Source of the DNA: Oleiphilus messinensis | GTDB lineage: Bacteria; Pseudomonadota; Gammaproteobacteria; Pseudomonadales; Oleiphilaceae | Length of the DNA: 64,000 nucleotides | Direction of reading: 5' to 3' | Assembly (NCBI RefSeq): GCF_002162375.1 | Contig: NZ_CP021425.1 | Coordinates: 496,001-560,000, forward strand | Shown: positions 1 to 8,860 of the stretch, in pieces | Numbering within the stretch: the stretch's first letter is position 1 | Layout: the number at the start of each line of letters is the position of its first letter | Program-made: the position numbers and the translations under genes | The notes under the pieces: generated by a model | What the model saw: the letters and a program-made list of their open reading frames with translations, nothing else | Databases searched by the model: none | Told to the model about the DNA's origin: nothing

Positions 1-126
1 GAAGCAATGGCATTTGTATCAAATACGTGCCGGTATCAACATAGGTTAATGTTTTTCGCGAGACCAGCCAGTATTATCTTCCGTCAACAGACCCCAATCT
101 TGGCTTAGCGTAAAAGGAAAAAAAGT

Positions 127-939
127 ATGTCACCGCATGAAATCGCCCAATTGTATCGAGATGAGCTACAGCTGACCCCGGGCTCCGCTGATCTCAAACT
201 GCTGCAGGACATTCAAAGCCGCCATAATGAGCTGTTCAGTTTCACGAGTCTTGCTGCCGCTTTGGGGCGGGATATTCGAGTCGACAGCGACTCTGTCTAC
301 GAAAAAATAATGGTAAACCGGCTGGGAGGCTATTGTTTTGAACATAACAAACTGGTCTATGATGTTTTAGTCGGATTCGGCTTTGCAGTTCGAATCGCCA
401 TGGGGCGGGTGGTGTATAACGAAAATGTTGATCGACCCAGGACCCATCGCCTATCGATTGTCACGCTGAACGGGGAGCGTTATCTCGTGGACGCGGGATT
501 CGGTCATTTCTGTCCGCGGTTTCCAGTGAAAATGGAGCCGGGTCTGGAACAGGATCAGGGGGACGGGATATTTCGTATTGCCCGATTGGCGTCCGACCAG
601 TATGGGCTGCAAATCTGGAAAGAGGGTGACTTTTTCACGTTGTACACATTTGATGATGGAATCTATACCGAAGCGGATTGCTTGCTCGGAAATTTCTATT
701 CCCACAAACACCCGACAGCGGTGTTTGCAAATAACCTGGTCGCCAGCCGCAAAACGCCGACGTTAACTTATTCGCTCCGTAATAGTGAATTACACTTGAT
801 TCGATCCGAAGGCTCAACAATTGAACAAATCACAAGTGTTGAACAACTTCATCGAATCTTAACCGAGCTTTTTTTACTCAATGTCGACGAACAACTTTGT
901 GATCAATTGTATGCTCGATTTATTGCTTCTACACTATGA
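127..939 (+). CDS. nat: Arylamine N-acetyltransferase
   Basis: Cytoplasmic enzyme that moves an acetyl group from acetyl-CoA to arylamines or hydrazines through a cysteine intermediate. All three members of the family catalytic triad are visible: Cys70 in RLGGYCFEHN, His107 in RTHRLS and Asp122 in LVDAGFG. The length (270 residues) is normal for bacterial NAT. The ATG is preceded by an A-rich AAAGGAAAA ribosome site. It stands alone on the plus strand, with about 200 bp before the next gene, so it is probably monocistronic. The physiological substrate cannot be told from sequence; detoxification or a biosynthetic acyl transfer are both possible. Confidence 0.92.
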   Translation: MSPHEIAQLYRDELQLTPGSADLKLLQDIQSRHNELFSFTSLAAALGRDIRVDSDSVYEKIMVNRLGGYCFEHNKLVYDVLVGFGFAVRIAMGRVVYNENVDRPRTHRLSIVTLNGERYLVDAGFGHFCPRFPVKMEPGLEQDQGDGIFRIARLASDQYGLQIWKEGDFFTLYTFDDGIYTEADCLLGNFYSHKHPTAVFANNLVASRKTPTLTYSLRNSELHLIRSEGSTIEQITSVEQLHRILTELFLLNVDEQLCDQLYARFIASTL

Positions 940-1166
940 ACTACCCAAGCTTTAGATTGGTACGATTGTTGGGCTGAATATAGGTTGGGCATTTATCGAC
1001 CCGTTTGAGGTGCTCTGAGGTAATTTGAAACACGAGCGCAGGAGAATCAATTGTGGTCGAAATTTGATCGTTTCCTTTATGCCGCGCTTGTGCTAATCTT
1101 CGCGCTTTCGAGCCCAAGGAGTCTCTCCCCATGGCATTTACCGCCATATCCGGGGAGGTTACTCTT

Positions 1167-1919
1167 ATGGCAAACTCCAATCAGTTGTATGCGCAACTGG
1201 CCTCTTATTACGATCACTTTTGTCATCATATCGACTATGATGAGCAGTCGGCATTTATCCAGCGTGCAATGCAATGTTTCATGCTTTCAGGTGGAGCTCA
1301 GTATCTGGATCTGGCCTGTGGTAGCGGTCAGCTCCTGGCGTTGATGCACGCCCGCGGACACACTGTATCAGGCTTGGACAATAGCAAAGAAATGCTAAGC
1401 CAGGCTCACCAGCGTTGCCCGGAGGCTGATCTTAAACTTTGTGATCTGGCGCAATTTCAATTTCCCACCTCGTTTGACGTGATTACCTGTTTGCTCTATT
1501 CCATGCATTACAGCCATCCACTGAAAAACATGTTTTCGGCGATGGAATGTGCCTTTCAGGCATTGAAGTCAGGCGGTATTTATCTTTTCGATCTGGTTGA
1601 TAAAAAAGGTATCGCTAATGATAACGGGATTATGAATCGGCTGGATATCGGGTCGGAGCTGCTATCCTTCCAGTCCCGCTGGTGGTATCGCGGAGAAGGA
1701 GATGTGCTGGATCTGTATTTGTCTATTATCCGTGAAGCAAAGGGCCAAACGGATCGTTGGGATGACCATCATTTAATGACCGCAGTCAGTATACCTGTCG
1801 TAGTGGAGCAGTTGAAGTCAATTGGTTTTGAGGTCTTTGTGCTGGAGCGGGATTTTTCCAGTCTACGGGAATGGAATGGTCTTTCGGATAACGTTTTAGT
1901 TGTGGCGCGTAAACCTTGA
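1167..1919 (+). CDS. Class I SAM-dependent methyltransferase
   Basis: Predicted cytoplasmic methyltransferase of the Rossmann-fold (Methyltransf_25/11) type. The SAM-binding motif I is LDLACGSG at about residues 48-55, followed by the acidic end of strand beta-2 (GLDNSKEM). A longer reading from 1131 exists, but the ATG at 1167 has a strong GGGGAGG site at 1152-1158 and gives a protein starting MANSNQLYAQ, typical of the family (YDxxxxxxDY near the N-terminus). The result is 250 residues. The substrate is unknown. The gene is monocistronic and ends just before a strong hairpin. Confidence 0.85.
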   Translation: MANSNQLYAQLASYYDHFCHHIDYDEQSAFIQRAMQCFMLSGGAQYLDLACGSGQLLALMHARGHTVSGLDNSKEMLSQAHQRCPEADLKLCDLAQFQFPTSFDVITCLLYSMHYSHPLKNMFSAMECAFQALKSGGIYLFDLVDKKGIANDNGIMNRLDIGSELLSFQSRWWYRGEGDVLDLYLSIIREAKGQTDRWDDHHLMTAVSIPVVVEQLKSIGFEVFVLERDFSSLREWNGLSDNVLVVARKP

Positions 1920-1924
1920 TTAAA

Positions 1925-1950
1925 AAAGGGAAACCGCTCGGTTTCCCTTT
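1925..1950. terminator. Bidirectional intrinsic terminator
   Basis: Perfect 11-bp inverted repeat AAAGGGAAACC / GGTTTCCCTTT with a four-base loop, between the methyltransferase stop (1919) and the convergent hcp stop (1999). The T tract is longer on the minus strand, so it should work best for hcp and more weakly for the plus-strand gene. Confidence 0.85.
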
Positions 1951-1998
1951 GATGCACGTCTCTTGGAAAGAGCTTTGTGCGGAGCGCTGTAGTAGCGA

Positions 1999-2487
1999 CT
2001 ACACCTTTTTACCTGCAGTCAGGTTGTAGCCTACAATGCCCTGGTTACCCGCCGCGTTAGCTTTATCGGCTGCGGTGTAAATCATGCTGATTTGAGCATA
2101 GCTCAGTGCCAGGTTTTCGAATGGAGGGCCTGAGTCGCCAGCAGACATGCTGTAAGAGCTGATGATTACATCTTCCAGCTCGTATTTTACGTACTCTTCT
2201 ACTTTATCTGCACCGGTTTTAGCGATTGCGATGACCACTTTCTTACCATCGGAACCAACCAGAGATTCCTGGAACAATCCGGAGGATGCGCCATCCATAA
2301 CTTTGCTGACCGAGATTTCACTCAGGTGTGGACGGGTCGCTTCACGGTTGGACATGTTACCGGCTTCCATGGTGATACCACGGCCTACACCAAACTGTAC
2401 ATTTTCCAGTTTTATCCAGTCAGTGTAACCTTCAGCTGTAACGTTACCTTTGATAGAACCGCCATCCCATTGCAGAAAAATTGCCAT
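1999..2487 (-). CDS. hcp: Hcp family type VI secretion tube protein
   Basis: Secreted ring protein that stacks to form the inner tube of the T6SS and can carry small effectors in its lumen. The 162-residue length, the MAIFLQWDGGSIKG start, the central EISVSKVMDGASSGLF segment and the C-terminal YAQISMIYTA strand are typical of Hcp1. A GAGGAT ribosome site precedes the ATG. No other T6SS structural gene lies nearby, so this is an orphan hcp. Orphan hcp genes are common and often accompany effector or immunity loci, which fits the immunity-like array that starts 2 kb downstream. Confidence 0.9.
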   Translation of the reverse strand: MAIFLQWDGGSIKGNVTAEGYTDWIKLENVQFGVGRGITMEAGNMSNREATRPHLSEISVSKVMDGASSGLFQESLVGSDGKKVVIAIAKTGADKVEEYVKYELEDVIISSYSMSAGDSGPPFENLALSYAQISMIYTAADKANAAGNQGIVGYNLTAGKKV

Positions 2488-2854
2488 GTTTGTATCCTCG
2501 AAAAATTGGGTGTGAAATGAAACTCTTCTCTGAATTTACCTTTTGTTATTGGCATTCGTTATAACTGAGGCTGTCTCATTGAAGCTTGTAATATAAGGCG
2601 ATATTAAAGAGGAATTTCCCTCAAATTTTTTTTGTATCCATTCAAATCGATTTTAACTGCGTTTCGGCAGTGATAGTTAGTGTAGACCGTTTTCCTGATT
2701 CTGAGTATGAAATTCCCGTAATTGTCAGTATTGGGTTGTTAAAATTCCGGCCTGAGTGAAAAGTGTACAGCCTTTGGTAAATGTACTATTTTTGCCAGAC
2801 ATTGTTGAGAAAAGACACATCAAGCTCTTCATTACGGGGATCACAGGAGGAACC
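2488..2854. other. Divergent intergenic region, hcp / solute-binding gene
   Basis: About 370 bp between two divergent genes, AT-rich, expected to hold both promoters. A GTG at 2756 opens the same frame as the downstream gene but lacks a clear ribosome site, so it was not used. No gene, repeat or convincing operator was seen. Confidence 0.4.
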
Positions 2855-3595
2855 ATGTATGACCGTTATCGACGGTTTCTGTTTTTGTTAATGTTTTGTG
2901 CTTGCACCGTCTCCCCGGCGGAAACCATTGTCATCTCCACAGGGGAATGGATGCCGCTGATATCATCCCGTCTTAAAAACGACGGGCCGATTTCGATGGT
3001 AGTTCGAGAAGCATTTGCGACTCAGGGTATCGCGGTGGAATTCGAGTATTATCCCTGGAAGCGCGCGCTGGAGGAAGTCAACCTTGGCAGAGTTCATGGC
3101 AGTTCCGCCTGGCGGGTCACACCTGAACGTGATGCGCTTTATTATTTTAGTGATGAAGTTTATGAAGGGTTAAACGTTTTTTTTCATTTGGAGACGAATG
3201 ATTTCGACTGGAACAGCTTCAGAGACCTGAATCGTTATCGCATTGGCGGGGTGCTTGGTTATGCTTACAGCATCGATTTCAAAGCGGCAGAAGATCGTGG
3301 CGAGTTTCAGGTAATCCGGATACGGGATGAGAAAAGTCTGGTTTCGATGTTGCTGTCGGATCGCCTGGACGCATTCCCGGCGAACCGGGAAGTCGGATTA
3401 CATGCCATTCTCGTTATGGCCCCCGGGGCATACGCTCGTATCAGGATGCACCCCAAGCCGCTGGAAAAAAAGCCCCTTCATCTGGTGCTTAAAAAAGATA
3501 AAGACGGAAAGAGGCTGTTACAGCGCTTTAATCAGGGCCTCGCCGCGTTGAAGAAGTCCGGGCGTTATCAGCTTATTTATGAGGGGGCTCGTTAA
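2855..3595 (+). CDS. Periplasmic solute-binding protein (SBP_bac_3 type)
   Basis: Exported protein of the extracellular solute-binding family 3 fold, 246 residues. An N-terminal signal peptide (MYDRYRRFLFLLMFCACTVSPA) is followed by IVISTGEWMPL, the first strand typical of these proteins, then YPWKRALEEV and SSAWRVTPER, motifs frequent in the proteobacterial subfamily with no linked permease. The ATG at 2855 is chosen because of AGGAGG directly upstream. No transporter genes are adjacent, so it may be an orphan binding protein or sensory component. The ligand is unknown. The 3' end overlaps the convergent gene by 23 bp. Confidence 0.75.
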   Translation: MYDRYRRFLFLLMFCACTVSPAETIVISTGEWMPLISSRLKNDGPISMVVREAFATQGIAVEFEYYPWKRALEEVNLGRVHGSSAWRVTPERDALYYFSDEVYEGLNVFFHLETNDFDWNSFRDLNRYRIGGVLGYAYSIDFKAAEDRGEFQVIRIRDEKSLVSMLLSDRLDAFPANREVGLHAILVMAPGAYARIRMHPKPLEKKPLHLVLKKDKDGKRLLQRFNQGLAALKKSGRYQLIYEGAR

Positions 3596-4079
3596 CCGGC
3601 TCAAGTTTGCCTGCTTTGCACAGCGTTGCGTAATGCTTGCGAGCCATCCAGCCATAGGCAAGCCAGAGCAGTCCGAATGTAATCAGGCTGAGCACGATAA
3701 AACCACCAATCAACCAGATACTGCCGACCTCGGAGAGCGTGCTCAGTACAATCACCCGAGTTGCCTCATCGAGCAGCAGATAACCAAGCAGCACCATCGT
3801 GACCAATGAAATTACCCACATAATCGAGAAAGAATGCAATGTGAGCATGAGTTGCTCCCGTGGTTCCGGCGGGCGCTTATGGTCTCGGATAAACTTGTCG
3901 ACGGCGATAAAACCCGCGCTAAACAAAACCACGGCGGAAACACCGGAACTGCCATCCATTTCCAGCAGTGAAAAAATAAGCGCGGTGATTGCACTCAGTG
4001 CCAGATAAGCCAGCGTAAATCGAATCAGATAGGGCGCTAGTGTCTTTGGAGTACCAGCAGTGTCTACAGTCCGTTGCAT
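3573..4079 (-). CDS. Four-helix inner-membrane protein, ABZJ_00895-like
   Basis: Small integral membrane protein, about 168 residues. Four hydrophobic segments can be seen (roughly residues 17-40, 43-60, 84-105 and 122-145), with a polar loop HKRPPEPREQ between helices 2 and 3. The size and layout resemble the ABZJ_00895 family of proteobacterial membrane proteins, whose function is not known. The second ATG (4079) has AAGGA at good spacing and is preferred to the one at 4094. The gene is convergent with the preceding one and overlaps its end, and appears monocistronic. Confidence 0.6.
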   Translation of the reverse strand: MQRTVDTAGTPKTLAPYLIRFTLAYLALSAITALIFSLLEMDGSSGVSAVVLFSAGFIAVDKFIRDHKRPPEPREQLMLTLHSFSIMWVISLVTMVLLGYLLLDEATRVIVLSTLSEVGSIWLIGGFIVLSLITFGLLWLAYGWMARKHYATLCKAGKLEPVNEPPHK

Positions 4080-4203
4080 ATTGGGTTCCTTCATATACGG
4101 TTCACATTTAAATAACCTTGCGCATTATACACGAACCCGCCAGTGGTGCCTGATTTAAGTTGAAGTGCGAGATAAATGGCGGCGTTAGCCAAAAATCACA
4201 ATT

Positions 4204-4376
4204 TGTGAGAGATCTCCTACAACAATATAGGTCATGGCTTGCATACGGTTAAACTTCAAAACAGTACAGTTAGGCGTTTATCGTTTCAGGCAGAGGCCTG
4301 TCAAATTCAGATTGAGGCGTGTTCAAGTTGCTAGATAGGCACTACATACAACTTTAGCGCCTGCGTTTTTGTTAGG
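4204..4376 (+). repeat. Long leader repeat, copy A
   Basis: Non-coding stretch of about 170 bp that recurs in diverged form at 16289-16395 and 17357-17545. Shared landmarks are GAGATCTCCTACAAC, the segment ACAGTACAGTTAGGCGT, GGCCTGTCAAATT and CAACTTTAGCGC. Each copy lies just upstream of an accessory gene or gene remnant. Here it precedes the DUF4261-like gene by 65 bp. The surrounding 4095-4441 region holds nothing else recognisable. Confidence 0.75.
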
Positions 4377-4441
4377 GGGCAACAATGACACACCCATCTC
4401 CATCTTCCTAGGAGCAGAAGGCATTTCCGGGTATTATCCAA

Positions 4442-5233
4442 ATGGTTCTGCTCGATTCTCCAATGAACCTCTCACTCTCCGAGTTACAGTCTTTTCTACG
4501 CGAAGCGCTCAACAACCCTGAAATTTCCGTGCAAGGTGATGAGGCGGATAAGAACAATTTCATTATTTTGTGGGGGAAAATGGCATTTGCTTTAATGCAC
4601 ATTGATTCGCCAATCCCGTCCGAAACCTTTGACATCGCTTTACGGACCAGTTTTGGACTTCAAAACGGGGAACAGCTGGTTAAAGCGCACAAAGCCCATC
4701 TGATTATCTCTCCCATTAACGCTGCCGGGCATCAACTTGCCGCGATTTATAACGCCTTGGGCGTTATGACCTTGGCTGATTTAATAAGGGAAAAAATCAA
4801 TGTGTTAGCGCACTTCTGGTCTGCATCTGAAATATTAATGGATGCAGATCAATTCAAGCAGGCGCTTGCCGGTGCAGAGAGCGCGTTTTCCAAATATCGT
4901 CGTAAAGAAGCCAATGCGTGGTATGACCTTCCGGTACAACGTTGGGTTGGCATGCGAATGATATCCCCAGATCGCCAGACCCAATTTGGTGCCCGGACAC
5001 AAGGCCTCGCGGCATTAACCGGCTTTGAGATCCAAATCGACCCATTCCCCTCCAGTCCGCAGGAAGTGGCCAAGCACCTGTATGGCATGGCCAGTTATGC
5101 GCTGAACCATGGGCCAGTGTTTAAAGACGGCGATACTATCGGGATAAGCGCAGAACAACAATTCCGAATCAGCCGTCGAGCAGATAATACTCCTGTACTT
5201 TGGGTAATGGTTATAGAGAGTACTTGTCATTGA
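4442..5233 (+). CDS. DUF4261-like protein, putative immunity-associated
   Basis: Soluble protein of 263 residues without signal peptide or membrane segment. The pattern of an N-terminal acidic helix, a central HLIISPINAAGHQLAAIYNALGVM segment and a C-terminal part rich in short strands resembles the DUF4261 family, which often occurs near polymorphic toxin or T6SS loci; the molecular role is not known. Neither ATG 4442 nor ATG 4466 has a good ribosome site. A fragment of a close paralogue lies at 17559-17657 next to the same leader repeat, which shows the leader and gene were copied together. Confidence 0.55.
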   Translation: MVLLDSPMNLSLSELQSFLREALNNPEISVQGDEADKNNFIILWGKMAFALMHIDSPIPSETFDIALRTSFGLQNGEQLVKAHKAHLIISPINAAGHQLAAIYNALGVMTLADLIREKINVLAHFWSASEILMDADQFKQALAGAESAFSKYRRKEANAWYDLPVQRWVGMRMISPDRQTQFGARTQGLAALTGFEIQIDPFPSSPQEVAKHLYGMASYALNHGPVFKDGDTIGISAEQQFRISRRADNTPVLWVMVIESTCH

Positions 5234-5419
5234 TGAATCTAGTTGCAGATTTGCAGACTACGGTATTAATAGTCCAAAGGTATCATTCGTGTAGTTTGCT
5301 GCCGAAAGCCTCTCATATGAATGGTTAGCCATATTTTTCAGTCTGGACCTAGCTCTTGACAACCAATCCTTGAGCTTGGTCCGAAAGAAGATATTTACAC
5401 AAGCATATAAGGAAAAATA

Positions 5420-6148
5420 ATGTTTTATCGGTTCCTTTCGAAACTTGCAACGCAAGAGCGTTTGGAAGTGTTTCCTGTGCCATTGAAGGGTAGTAGTTGG
5501 GAAAAACCAGCTGCCTGGATACCTTACATGAGAGATTACGAAGAAAAATTCAATCCAATTCAACTATCCAAAGATACCTCTGGTGTCAATCTGTTCCAAG
5601 CACCGTATTACACTGAGTCTGGTTCTCGTGGGCTACGGCTTCGATATCACGTGGAGAAGGCGATTGAGAAAGTACCTGATATTTGGGGCATTGAAGGACG
5701 GCTGATTGTTTCTGAAAAATTTAAGCGCGTTCTCGAATCAGTTGACGATATGCATCATGAATATATTTCAATTGAAATTATTGATTGGAACGAAACAACA
5801 ATAACAACAGACCAACCTTATTATTGGTTTAATCAACGGCGATTTTTAACGATTGATCCGTTTGACCGAGTTGTAAATCACATGGAAGTAGGTTTTTGTC
5901 CAATACCGGGTGAAGAGGATTTTATGGCCCGAGTGCTAGAGACTCAATGCTTACGCGAACTGCTGGAACAATTCCCCATCTGGCAACACATTGGCCTAAA
6001 AGGAATGGAAGGCAGAATGTCCCAAGTACGTTGTTTGTTGTATATGAACCAAAAATTAGTTGACGCTTTAGAGGCTGTGAATGTTACTGGCATGGATAAA
6101 TACAGCCAGAAATATGGTATCGGGGAAGAGTCATTATGCGAAATTTAA
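5420..6148 (+). CDS. Imm11/DUF1629-like protein, type A (copy 1)
   Basis: Cytoplasmic protein of 242 residues, first gene of an A-B pair. The core DIWGIEGRLIVSEK followed by HEYISIEIIDW and the YYWFNQRRF motif fit the Imm11 (DUF1629) fold, whose members are proposed immunity proteins against secreted toxins. The C-terminal half has PIWQH and a YxNQKL segment. AAGGAAA precedes the ATG. Paralogues occur at 11938 and 20153, a decayed copy at 8406 and a fragment at 19999. No toxin gene is adjacent, so it would be an orphan immunity gene. The Imm11 assignment is from recalled family motifs and needs a profile search. Confidence 0.6.
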   Translation: MFYRFLSKLATQERLEVFPVPLKGSSWEKPAAWIPYMRDYEEKFNPIQLSKDTSGVNLFQAPYYTESGSRGLRLRYHVEKAIEKVPDIWGIEGRLIVSEKFKRVLESVDDMHHEYISIEIIDWNETTITTDQPYYWFNQRRFLTIDPFDRVVNHMEVGFCPIPGEEDFMARVLETQCLRELLEQFPIWQHIGLKGMEGRMSQVRCLLYMNQKLVDALEAVNVTGMDKYSQKYGIGEESLCEI

Positions 6149-6183
6149 GTCCACGTCAGCGATAGCAATACAGGATCAGTGGA

Positions 6184-6888
6184 ATGATTTACCGACTTTC
6201 AAGTAAATTCAAAGAAATGTTCTTTGGGTGTGATTGGCCACCAATGCCAGATGGATTAAAACAAGGTAGAGAAGCTAGGGAATATGAGTTTTGTTTCGAG
6301 GAGCTGCCATTGTTGCCGACGTCTCTGTCCACTCAATGCCGGGTGTTCAAAGCCCCAATCCGACCTCTATGGAGAATGAATTATAGTCTGGATATTGAAA
6401 TTAGGCACAAAAACGCGATATTGCCGGATTTTATAGTATGGCGGGGCGGTATTTATGTTACGGAGACTGTGAAAGAAATCATTGAACAGGTAGATCCTTT
6501 CGGCCATCAATATTGGCCTGTAACAACATTGATAACTAATAAGAAGAAAAAAGTCGCATGTGACAAGACATATTTCCGAATGAATATGCGTAGATACGTA
6601 TTCATAGAATCCGCAGGGGATACATTAGAAGAATTGGATTTTAGTCCACTGGGTAGTGAAAGCGAATATATTGCTGCTATTCAGCAGAATTCATCTATAA
6701 GATCGTACGTTGAAACACTCCCGATATGGCAACATTTTACGGTTATCGGCAACAAGAGGTTAATTGACGATTCGCAGTTGTATCTCAACAGAACACTAAT
6801 GAATCGCTTAAAAAATGCCGGAGTAGCTGGCATTCAGGAATACACAGAGTGGCAAGGGAAAAACAAGGAGACAGTTGGGCATGTCTGA
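6184..6888 (+). CDS. Imm11/DUF1629-like protein, type B (copy 1)
   Basis: Second gene of the A-B pair, 234 residues, 35 bp after type A. It is a distant paralogue of type A: LPDFIVWRGGIYVTE matches the A-type DIWGIEGRLIVSE, GHQYWPV matches HEYISIE, YFRMNMRRY matches YYWFNQRRF, and PIWQH is shared. Both therefore probably have the same fold and were generated by an old tandem duplication. Paralogues lie at 12708 and 20948, always directly after an A gene. The stop overlaps a short frame starting ATG at 6881. The role as an immunity protein is inferred from the family and the array context. Confidence 0.55.
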   Translation: MIYRLSSKFKEMFFGCDWPPMPDGLKQGREAREYEFCFEELPLLPTSLSTQCRVFKAPIRPLWRMNYSLDIEIRHKNAILPDFIVWRGGIYVTETVKEIIEQVDPFGHQYWPVTTLITNKKKKVACDKTYFRMNMRRYVFIESAGDTLEELDFSPLGSESEYIAAIQQNSSIRSYVETLPIWQHFTVIGNKRLIDDSQLYLNRTLMNRLKNAGVAGIQEYTEWQGKNKETVGHV

Positions 6889-6955
6889 TTTAAAAGAGGA
6901 CGATCGTGATTACTTAGATTTCAAATTTGGTAACGGGAATGACAACAGACTTTAG
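6881..6955 (+). CDS. Overlapping 24-codon stub after B copy 1
   Basis: ATG at 6881 lies inside the last codons of the B gene (8-bp overlap, CATGTCTGA). The frame reads MSDLKEDDRDYLDF and stops at 6955. An equivalent overlapping start (MPNLDENGL) occurs after B copy 2. Conservation of the overlap suggests the relic start of a third gene that once followed the pair; the remainder has been replaced by the YwqG-like gene. It may not be expressed as a protein. Confidence 0.35.
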   Translation: MSDLKEDDRDYLDFKFGNGNDNRL

Positions 6956-8306
6956 CAATTACGTACAACAACACTCGAGAGAAGCTTTATTGGTCTCAAA
7001 AGTGTTTTCAGACACACATTCTTATAGTTTCTTCGGTGGGCGACCACTAATGCCTGAAGGTATGGAATGGCCAAAATCTGAAGTATCGGGAAAGCTCCGC
7101 TCCATGCCTTTTTTGGGGCAAATTAATTTATCAGATATTAAAGATTTTCAAATTTTACCAGATGAAATGCCTACCGAAGGAATATTATATTTCTTTTACA
7201 ATGAAGCGTTAAATTACGGAGGAAACGAGAATGCTCCCTGTGTACTCTATTGCGAGGATACAAACAATTTAGTACCCCGTGACCAGCCTGAACCTCACTC
7301 TTCTATTATTGGGAAAGACGAGCTTGCTGGCGGATTTGCACACCGTGCAGGTAAAGCGACGTACCTCCATTTTCCTCGACTTTCTTACCCAAAATATGAA
7401 GTTGATTTTGCGGCGTTTAAAGATATACAGCATCCTGACCAAGTACTTTCTAGAAGAGAAGAACTTAAATTCAAGGATGATTACCTATCTATAATGAACA
7501 TTGAAGTTGAGAATGCCTTAAAGAAGATTTATGGAGAATCTTTCAATGATCACACTGACGTGAGTCAGTTTCCGTTCTTGAAAGTTCTGGACCCAAACAA
7601 AGAGGCAACTGGATGCTTCGATTATCAAGAAAGCTCAATATTATCTGGACTTGTGGATTCATGGCCGCAAGCATGGATCCATATTGGTCTGCTTATAAGC
7701 AGCAGCGAAATCTTTTGTCAAGGAGGGACTAACTTCAATAAAGGTGGGTTCGGTGCTGTCATACCTGATGACCCAGACAAAGATCGTTTTATTCAGGAAT
7801 GTGAACATTGGTTAAATGAGGCTAAAAAAAATCCATTCACTAGAGTTCCCGAAGATCAAAAATTACGTTTTTTGAATTGGGCATCTCAACACTATCAAGA
7901 GAGCTTCAGAAAGTGGGATCAAGATCGTTCGCAGGTTTTGCACAAAAAAATCCTTTATTTTTTTGCGAGCTTACAGGGGGCTGCTTTTGATGCCACCAAC
8001 TTGTGCTTGGAGTTGGAACAGTCAAAAAGAGACTTGCTTACTGTTAAAGAGAAAGAAGCCTATATTAAACAGACTACCAGTGAACCGCATGTCTACGGAT
8101 TCCACGCAAAACACCAAATATTTGGGTTTGGTTACAATACTCAAGGCGAAGCCGAGGCAAATGTAGAAAATGTCTTGCTACTCCAATTGTATACTGATCA
8201 CTCAATGTTGTGGTCCTTTTGTGATCTTGGCTTGCTTCAATTTTGGATAACCCATGAAGACCTTCAAGCGCTCCGTTTTGACAAGGCGTTTGTTTCCCAA
8301 AGTTAA
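6939..8306 (+). CDS. DUF1963 (YwqG-like) protein
   Basis: Soluble protein of 455 residues. The N-terminal half has the signature of DUF1963/YwqG: FFGGRPLMPEGMEWP, then GQINLSDI, and GILYFFYN, a pattern shared with proteins of unknown function often found in toxin-immunity neighbourhoods. The C-terminal half has IHIGLLISSSE and a repeated-strand end LLQLYTDHSMLWSFCDLGLLQFWI typical of the family. ATG at 6939 is preferred; the frame is also open from a TTG at 6927. It is longer than the common single-domain form. It overlaps the stub of the preceding operon, which suggests it was inserted there by recombination. Confidence 0.7.
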   Translation: MTTDFSNYVQQHSREALLVSKVFSDTHSYSFFGGRPLMPEGMEWPKSEVSGKLRSMPFLGQINLSDIKDFQILPDEMPTEGILYFFYNEALNYGGNENAPCVLYCEDTNNLVPRDQPEPHSSIIGKDELAGGFAHRAGKATYLHFPRLSYPKYEVDFAAFKDIQHPDQVLSRREELKFKDDYLSIMNIEVENALKKIYGESFNDHTDVSQFPFLKVLDPNKEATGCFDYQESSILSGLVDSWPQAWIHIGLLISSSEIFCQGGTNFNKGGFGAVIPDDPDKDRFIQECEHWLNEAKKNPFTRVPEDQKLRFLNWASQHYQESFRKWDQDRSQVLHKKILYFFASLQGAAFDATNLCLELEQSKRDLLTVKEKEAYIKQTTSEPHVYGFHAKHQIFGFGYNTQGEAEANVENVLLLQLYTDHSMLWSFCDLGLLQFWITHEDLQALRFDKAFVSQS

Positions 8307-8367
8307 CTTGCATAGCTAGCCGCTAACTTTGCGTATTTAAAATACTCGATTTTTTAATTGGTTGGAA

Positions 8368-8405
8368 ATGAACAGGACAGGCATTGCCAAAACTCGGTGT
8401 AACTT
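8368..8405 (+). repeat. Short leader repeat before A-type genes
   Basis: The sequence ATGAACAGGACAGGCATTG and the following CCAAAACTCGGTGTAACTT directly precede the decayed A gene. It recurs nearly unchanged at 11898-11937, where its first part is doubled, and as a weaker match at 19964-19998. The 152-bp repeats at 9711 and 18817 begin with the same block. Confidence 0.7.
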
Positions 8406-8760
8406 ATGTTTTATAGATTCTTATCCAAGCTCGCCACACAAGAACGATTGGAAGCATTCCCAGTACCGATTCCCAATAGTGATAAGTCTGGATGGATGCC
8501 GGTCACGAAAAACTACGAGGAAAACTTTAAGTCTATCGACACGGGTTTTAATGGTTTAGTGATGTATCAAGCTCCTCGGTATGAAAAGTTTCGACCGCAA
8601 CCGCATGGTCTTTGCCTTCGTTTTGAATAAGGGCACAGAAAATGCGCCCCACCCGATATTTGGGGCGTTGAGGAGGTCGGGTGCCGCTTAGAGCGTGATC
8701 TTGTGCGTAGTGTTTTGACTCTTAGGTAAATCAATTGCCACTGAGCAAAGCTTGATAAGC
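8406..8760 (+). pseudogene. Decayed Imm11-like type A gene (copy 2)
   Basis: The first 72 codons are almost identical to the intact gene at 11938. A stop then follows where the intact gene continues, because a small indel after CTTCGTTTT shifts the frame (the next bases, still matching the motif DIWGVE in another frame, lie at 8655-8680). A large internal deletion follows, and only a short match to the segment encoding IATEQ is left near 8730. The B partner is missing. This is a fourth A locus reduced to about 350 bp, probably a product of recombination with the neighbouring copy. Confidence 0.8.
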
Positions 8761-8860
8761 AGTGCCTACTGTTATGATGCTGTGGATATGAGTGGAAGCA
8801 AACATGTTGCGTGATGGAGCTGTACGCTTGATAGAAGACTTAATTAAAGTGAGATACAAC

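Noticed and set aside
2756-2854. N-terminal extension of the solute-binding protein from GTG 2756
   Set aside because: It would put 33 polar residues ahead of the signal peptide, and a strong AGGAGG site marks ATG 2855.
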